Shown here: positions 5,214 through 5,262 of the stretch, piece by piece
How the letters are laid out: each line of letters starts with the position of its first letter
Numbering within the stretch: the stretch's first letter is position 1
NCBI GenBank assembly: GCA_012516015.1
Contig: JAAYXG010000084.1
Coordinates: forward strand, 1 to 5,262
Length of the DNA stretch: 5,262 bases
Direction of reading: 5' to 3'
DNA from: Lysobacteraceae bacterium
GTDB lineage: Bacteria > Pseudomonadota > Gammaproteobacteria > Steroidobacterales > Steroidobacteraceae
The notes under the pieces: model-generated
Database searches by the model: none
Seen by the model: only the letters and a program-made list of their open reading frames with translations
Told to the model about the DNA's origin: nothing
Made by a program: the position numbers and the translations under genes

Positions 5214-5239
5214 TTGCTGTACGGAAAGGATGACAGCAA
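5214..5239. repeat. Inverted repeat TTGCTGT-N12-ACAGCAA, candidate operator
   Basis: The 7-bp arms at 5214-5220 and 5233-5239 are perfectly complementary with a 12 bp spacer (arm centres 19 bp apart). It sits between the small membrane gene (-) and a possible + strand start at 5230 or 5251. On the minus strand the right arm overlaps a weak promoter TTGCTG-N18-AATACT (5239-5210), so a bound protein could control that promoter. Confidence 0.35.
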
Positions 5240-5262
5240 AGGAGAGCGTCTTGTTGCGTTTA
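5230..5262 (+). CDS. Possible start of a + strand gene running off the right edge (partial)
   Basis: ATG at 5230 opens a frame reading MTAKESVLLRL to the window end. A purine run GGAAAGG directly precedes it, too close for an ideal ribosome binding site. In the same frame a TTG at 5251 has a near-ideal AAAGGAG (5238-5244) six bases upstream. Either start gives a gene divergent from the small membrane protein gene. Eleven codons are too few to name a product or exclude chance. Confidence 0.35.
   Translation, partial: MTAKESVLLRL

Overview
The window is GC-rich DNA with dense bacterial gene spacing and strong G/C preference at third codon positions. The gene set is an RhlE-type DEAD-box helicase, two receiver-only response regulators and a cupin-plus-AraC regulator. 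It suits a free-living high-GC proteobacterium, most likely a gammaproteobacterium of the Xanthomonadales/Steroidobacteraceae kind. That placement is inferred from protein style and composition; there is no rRNA or marker gene to prove it. There are no tRNA or rRNA genes, no CRISPR array and no recognisable transposase.

Layout, left to right. Positions 1-27 look like the last codons of a + strand gene. At 63-1166 (+) is a membrane-anchored, mostly helical envelope protein with three segments resembling the LTxxQ motif of the Spy/CpxP family. It converges, with an 8 bp gap, on rhlE (1175-2539, -). Upstream of rhlE on the same strand is a receiver-only response regulator (2628-3044, -). A second receiver-only regulator (3324-3701, +) is transcribed away from it. 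The 279 bp between the two regulators is rich in dyads and a repeated motif. A 271 bp gap with more dyads leads to an AraC-family regulator (3973-4932, +). This converges, with a 9 bp gap, on a 63-residue single-pass membrane protein (4942-5133, -). At the right edge a + strand gene may begin at 5230 or 5251.

How the genes work together. No metabolic pathway is visible; the content is regulatory and envelope-related. Both receivers keep the full phosphorylation machinery but have no output domain, so they probably act by protein-protein contact or as phosphate shuttles or sinks. No histidine kinase lies in the window. The AraC-type protein probably senses a small ligand through its cupin domain; its target may be its own promoter or genes outside the window.

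The most interesting signals are non-coding. Two genes have leaders in which an inverted repeat can pair with their own Shine-Dalgarno sequence: 5140-5182, before the small membrane protein, and 30-56, before the envelope protein. A clean CAAAGTTC-N12-GAACTTTG dyad lies between the divergent response regulators. I found no convincing entirely new multi-gene system; the leader structures and the paired receiver locus are the best leads.
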